NCBI GenBank assembly: GCA_035456985.1
Contig: DATICE010000051.1
Span: 1 to 17,530, forward strand
DNA length: 17,530 bases
DNA from: SG8-41 sp035456985
Lineage (GTDB): Bacteria; Pseudomonadota; Gammaproteobacteria; Burkholderiales; SG8-41
Direction: 5' to 3'
Made by a program: the position numbers and the translations under genes. Below the pieces are notes generated by a model, which was not told the DNA's origin, did no database searches, and saw only the letters and a program-made list of their open reading frames with translations. Numbering within the stretch: the stretch's first letter is position 1; the number at the start of each line of letters is the position of its first letter. Below, in pieces: positions 15,162-17,530 of this stretch.

Positions 15162-16043
15162 TTATTTAACTGGCGCCGGAGCACTTGCCTCGCGCAAGGC
15201 GAACCCTTCCAGCGAAATCGTGAACTCGTTCGCCGGGGATTGGTAACGGATGCAAGACTGCGTTGGATAGTATCCCTTGACGGCAACCGCCGGCGGCGCC
15301 TTGATCGGGAAGCACTCGGAGCCCTTTTTCAGAAGGAAGTCGCGCGTCACCATCTCCTCGTAGAAGGTGAGGCGTCCTTCATAGGTGCCGAAGATGAAGG
15401 TGCGCGTAAACGTTTTGCCCTTGAACTCCGGACTCGTCGGGTCGATCAGGTGATTTCCCATCGCCGGCGCCACCGCGTCCACGTTCTGGTAGTCGGGCGG
15501 CATGTAATTGGACGGCAGCGGCCTGGTGGCAATCTTGAACTGGTCGCAGCGGACGAATTCGGGTCCGCAGTCACCGGAAGTCACCGCGAAGACGTTCTCG
15601 ATCGGCTCCATGTGGAAGTGGACATCGAAGTGCGGAATGTCATAGACCTTGGGCGGGATGTGCCCGTGGGGATTCCAGTTGAGACCCACCCATTTGAACG
15701 GCACGTCGGAGCGTCGCGCCGCATCGCTCGGCAGCGGGATGACCCACTCGTGGCTACCGGCGCACTCGCTTTGCGGGTCGATCTTCCCGTCCTTGTTCCG
15801 GTCGTAGCAGTGATGCCCGTCGGAAAGCGCGTGGGGAAGCCCATCCAGCGCGCTCCCCGGGAAGACGATGCCGATCGCTTTCGGCGCGCCGTCCTTCGCG
15901 AACTCGGCGTAGCTCGACACCGTGCCCTTGCCCACGCTGGAGCCGGCGCCCAGCAACCGCGCGGTGGTCGTGCCAGCCTGCTTGTTGTCCGAGCAACCCA
16001 GCACGACGAACGCGGACAGCGCCAGAATTAAAATCGATTTCAC
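15162..16043 (-). CDS. DUF5602/TTHB210-like domain lipoprotein
   Basis: The product is an exported lipoprotein: MKSILILALSAFVVLGC gives a signal peptide ending in lipobox VLGC with C17 as the lipidated residue. The mature part shows GTVSSYAEFAKDGAPKAIGI, an HEWVIPLP strand and the strongly histidine-rich stretch GLNWNPHGHIPPKVYDIPHF then DVHFHM, which matches the TTHB210-like (DUF5602) family as I remember it. The histidines may bind metal. Four cysteines of the mature chain could form disulfides. The frame is open to TTG 16064 and contains ATG 16052, but GGAGG at 16057-16053 directly abuts that ATG. GTG 16043, 9 nt beyond it, is the better start and gives a clean signal peptide. Function is unknown. 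Confidence 0.82.
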   Translation of the reverse strand: MKSILILALSAFVVLGCSDNKQAGTTTARLLGAGSSVGKGTVSSYAEFAKDGAPKAIGIVFPGSALDGLPHALSDGHHCYDRNKDGKIDPQSECAGSHEWVIPLPSDAARRSDVPFKWVGLNWNPHGHIPPKVYDIPHFDVHFHMEPIENVFAVTSGDCGPEFVRCDQFKIATRPLPSNYMPPDYQNVDAVAPAMGNHLIDPTSPEFKGKTFTRTFIFGTYEGRLTFYEEMVTRDFLLKKGSECFPIKAPPAVAVKGYYPTQSCIRYQSPANEFTISLEGFALREASAPAPVK

Positions 16044-16078
16044 AGTTTCCATCCTCCGTTGCAAAACAGCGGAGCGAC

Positions 16079-16107
16079 ATTGTGCCCGCGCGCCAATCTC
16101 TTCTCAA
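16079..16107 (-). promoter_or_regulatory. Sigma70-like promoter of the DUF5602 lipoprotein gene
   Basis: On the minus strand, TTGAGA (16107-16102) and CACAAT (16084-16079) are 17 nt apart. Transcription would start near 16072, about 30 nt before GTG 16043, which also disfavours the TTG 16064 start. Confidence 0.5.
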
Positions 16108-16122
16108 GCCGGTCGAAACCCC

Positions 16123-16149
16123 GGGGCAGACTTTGACTGGTCTGACCCC
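16123..16149. repeat. GGGGTCAGAC-type REP-like palindrome
   Basis: GGGGCAGAC (16123-16131) pairs with GTCTGACCCC (16140-16149) with one bulged base and an 8-nt loop. The GGGGTCAGAC arm is like dispersed palindromes common in Betaproteobacteria. It lies between the promoter of the lipoprotein gene and the end of the cassette array. Confidence 0.55.
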
Positions 16150-16191
16150 ATGCAATTCGCACATTTGAGACTCTACCCGACCCATCGTGAT

Positions 16192-16279
16192 GCTTAACGC
16201 TTAGCATAACCGGCTGCCCAAAGCTGCATAGTGAAGCAGCCGCAGCTTTGGGCAGCCCGAGTTAATGCGATTGTTAGAT
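16192..16279 (-). other. attC: Integron attC recombination site (88 bp) of the hydrolase cassette
   Basis: On the minus strand the site starts with ATCTAAC (RYYYAAC; 16279-16273) and ends with GTTAAGC (GTTRRRY; 16198-16192). Between them, GGCTGCCCAAAGCTGC and its exact complement (plus strand 16211-16226 and 16240-16255 approximately) form a long stem. Outer imperfect pairing of GCATTAAC with GTTATGC has an unpaired base, as expected of a folded attC. The stop codon of the hydrolase gene overlaps its first base. Confidence 0.82.
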
Positions 16280-17103
16280 CACATATTTCGCAGCCATTCA
16301 ATTACGACCTCATCAGCCTTACGCGGCACATCAAGGTGGTCGGACGCGATAATAACGAATTTGCTCTTTGAGTTAGTTGGGGCTTTATTAAAGGCATACT
16401 CTCTGTTTTGTGTTTGAGGATTACGATCTTGACTACCCGCAACATATAACACAGGAATACCGCGTTTGATGTTTGTCATGTTTGATACGAACTCGGCGGG
16501 CCCCGTATCTGAAAACCAGCTTTTGAACACGTTTGCCGTTATATGTCTCGTATAACTCTTGCCCATATTGCTGTCGCTAAAACTGCTTTCCTCATTTCCC
16601 TTACCGGATTTGATCATGGATTCTGCTTTGCTTAAATCATCGACGAAGTGTCTGTGAAATCCCCACCACGCTGTGAAGTGACCTGGCGCAAGCAGAATAA
16701 TCCCTTGTACATCATCATATCGAGCGCCGTAGCCAGCAGCCGCAATGGCACCCAAGCTATGACCTGCCACGTATACAGATTGAACTCCTTTCGATTTCAT
16801 CTTTACGACGTGACTTTTGATCTCCGCCATAGCTTCGTCAAATGTCTTGTCGTAAATGCGGTCTCTATGCCAAGCCATATCGGGTACATCAACCTGAACG
16901 CCAGCGGATCTCAGGCTTGATCCCAAAGGATCAACCCACTGAGTAGTTCCTCCTTTTCCGTGCATCAATACAACCCCAATCTTCTCCCCGTTTGGGATGG
17001 GTTTGATTGTGTTGCATCCCGTAAGCATCATGACGGCAGCAATCAAAGTAGCTGCAAAGGTTCTTATTGATTTCATCGCGGCTTCTCCTTCTTTGTGATC
17101 TAA
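16198..17103 (-). mobile_element. Integron gene cassette carrying an alpha/beta-hydrolase lipoprotein gene
   Basis: The limits are the G^TT cleavage points in the core sites of the two flanking attC sites, giving about 906 bp. It holds one gene followed immediately by its attC, the standard cassette design. Base composition is visibly more AT-rich than the rest of the window, consistent with separate origin. Confidence 0.75.
16279..17076 (-). CDS. Alpha/beta-hydrolase lipoprotein (cassette-encoded)
   Basis: The 265-aa product begins with a lipoprotein signal peptide (lipobox LTGC, C21). The alpha/beta-hydrolase fold follows: VVLMHGKGG near 35-43 (oxyanion loop), nucleophile S107 in the elbow GHSLGA, D217 in VAGSQDRN, and H247 in ASDHLDV, giving a complete likely triad. 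An esterase or peptidase-like activity at the membrane is the family expectation; the substrate is unknown. ATG 17076 has AAGGAG 8 nt upstream. Codon use is AT-richer than in neighbouring genes, and the gene is bracketed by two attC sites, so it was acquired as a cassette. Its TGA overlaps the first base of the downstream attC. It probably relies on an upstream promoter (array Pc or other). Confidence 0.85.
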   Translation of the reverse strand: MKSIRTFAATLIAAVMMLTGCNTIKPIPNGEKIGVVLMHGKGGTTQWVDPLGSSLRSAGVQVDVPDMAWHRDRIYDKTFDEAMAEIKSHVVKMKSKGVQSVYVAGHSLGAIAAAGYGARYDDVQGIILLAPGHFTAWWGFHRHFVDDLSKAESMIKSGKGNEESSFSDSNMGKSYTRHITANVFKSWFSDTGPAEFVSNMTNIKRGIPVLYVAGSQDRNPQTQNREYAFNKAPTNSKSKFVIIASDHLDVPRKADEVVIEWLRNM

Positions 17104-17199
17104 CGCTCGCGTTGAGCGGCGGCCGATGAGGGTAGCGAGGAGGGCACCGCAAGCAAGCGAAGCGCGCTTGCGGTCGTCCGCTCGAACGCAGGGTTAGGC
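17098..17199 (-). other. attC: Integron attC recombination site (102 bp) of the monooxygenase cassette
   Basis: On the minus strand it runs from GCCTAAC (17199-17193) to GTTAGAT (17104-17098). The inner arms CGTTCGAGCGG and CCGCTCAACG pair with a single extra C, the classic extrahelical base of attC. An internal hairpin ACCGCAAGC with GCTTGCGGT forms the variable terminal structure. The TAA of the upstream gene lies inside the first core site. Confidence 0.87.
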
Positions 17200-17514
17200 C
17201 TCGCCAGGCTCGGACACCCGTTTGAGGACATTGTCGACCACTACAAGTGTGTCCAGGTAGGTCATCGTGGGTTCGCTACCGTAGAGGGTGCGGATACGGT
17301 CTCGATACTCCTGACCGTGCCACCGATGCGCGGCCTCGATGGTCTTCCAGATGTACACGCCGCCACCTTGGTTCTTTGCTGGGTCAAAGAAATAGAATTT
17401 GTGTACGAGATCTTCATTCCTAGACCAGGCGGGAGCGGTCTGCCTATATTTCGCCATCACCTCCTCGCGGGTGATGCCCTTCGGAAGATCGAAGAAGACC
17501 AACTCTGTGATCAT
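17194..17514 (-). CDS. YdhR/ABM-like small monooxygenase-family protein (cassette-encoded)
   Basis: This 106-aa protein looks like a dimeric alpha/beta-barrel (ferredoxin-like) monooxygenase of the YdhR type. It opens with ITELVFFDLPKGITREEVMA, has HKFYFFDPAKNQGGGVYIWK in the middle, and a strand ending TYLDTLVVVDN. Many such proteins are annotated as putative monooxygenases without known substrate. ATG 17514 has GGAG 6 nt upstream, so the gene is complete. Its TAA is part of the attC core GCCTAAC, the usual end of a cassette gene. The front of the cassette lies past the right edge. Confidence 0.78.
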   Translation of the reverse strand: MITELVFFDLPKGITREEVMAKYRQTAPAWSRNEDLVHKFYFFDPAKNQGGGVYIWKTIEAAHRWHGQEYRDRIRTLYGSEPTMTYLDTLVVVDNVLKRVSEPGEA

Positions 17515-17530
17515 GACCCACTCCGTTGAT

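Noticed and set aside
15164..15170. ATTTAAC matching the attC core consensus at the end of the lipoprotein gene
   Set aside because: It has the wrong orientation for a cassette on this strand, no paired second core site and no stem; a chance match to a loose consensus.
16044..16064. TTG 16064 or ATG 16052 as start of the DUF5602 lipoprotein
   Set aside because: The GGAGG sequence directly abuts ATG 16052 and lies downstream of TTG 16064; it is correctly spaced only for GTG 16043.
16053..16074. Hairpin CTCCG/CGGAG hiding the ribosome binding site of the lipoprotein gene
   Set aside because: The predicted transcription start (about 16072) would fall inside the first arm, and the stem contains a mismatch on the transcribed strand.

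Overview
The window looks like chromosomal DNA of a high-GC Betaproteobacterium (Burkholderiales-like), judged from strong GC-ending codon use, the acyl-CoA metabolic gene content and short GGGGTCAG-type palindromes. No rRNA or tRNA gene is visible and no CRISPR array was found. The taxonomic call is inference.

Region 1 (1-7255, minus strand) is one long, tightly packed acyl-CoA operon. Read in transcription order it holds a 73-aa biotin carrier protein, a sulfite-oxidase-family molybdoenzyme, an acyl-CoA carboxylase carboxyltransferase, an 87-bp inverted repeat of GGATGAAG units, a biotin carboxylase, the ATP-grasp and CoA-binding/His-phosphorylated subunits of an NDP-forming acyl-CoA synthetase, and the start of an iron-containing alcohol dehydrogenase that runs off the left edge. 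Carrier, carboxylase and carboxyltransferase together make a complete biotin-dependent acyl-CoA carboxylase. The synthetase would make or break the CoA thioester. A sigma70-like promoter (7227-7255) precedes the operon.

Region 2 (7243-9786, plus strand) is divergent: a crotonase-family protein with altered catalytic residues, a secreted SH3-like protein and an exported glycerophosphodiester phosphodiesterase, closed by a 31-bp near-perfect palindrome that supplies the last codons and the stop of the phosphodiesterase gene.

Region 3 (9903-14930) has a minus-strand class III nucleotide cyclase fused to a TolB-like/TPR region, then the most notable gene: 12009-13715 (+), apparently a selenoprotein of the UGSC family. 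A simple ORF search splits it in two at an in-frame UGA (12300-12302). The frame is the same on both sides, the UGA is followed by Gly-Ala-Cys (a U-G-A-C redox motif), and a hairpin suited to a bacterial SECIS lies 24 nt downstream. A minus-strand FAD-dependent sulfide:quinone-reductase-like oxidoreductase follows, convergent with it.

Region 4 (15162-17530, minus strand) has a DUF5602/TTHB210-like lipoprotein, a REP-like palindrome, and then what reads as the end of an integron gene-cassette array. Two attC sites (16192-16279 and 17098-17199) sit exactly at the 3' ends of an AT-richer alpha/beta-hydrolase lipoprotein gene and a small YdhR/ABM-like monooxygenase gene. The integrase, if present, should lie beyond the right edge.
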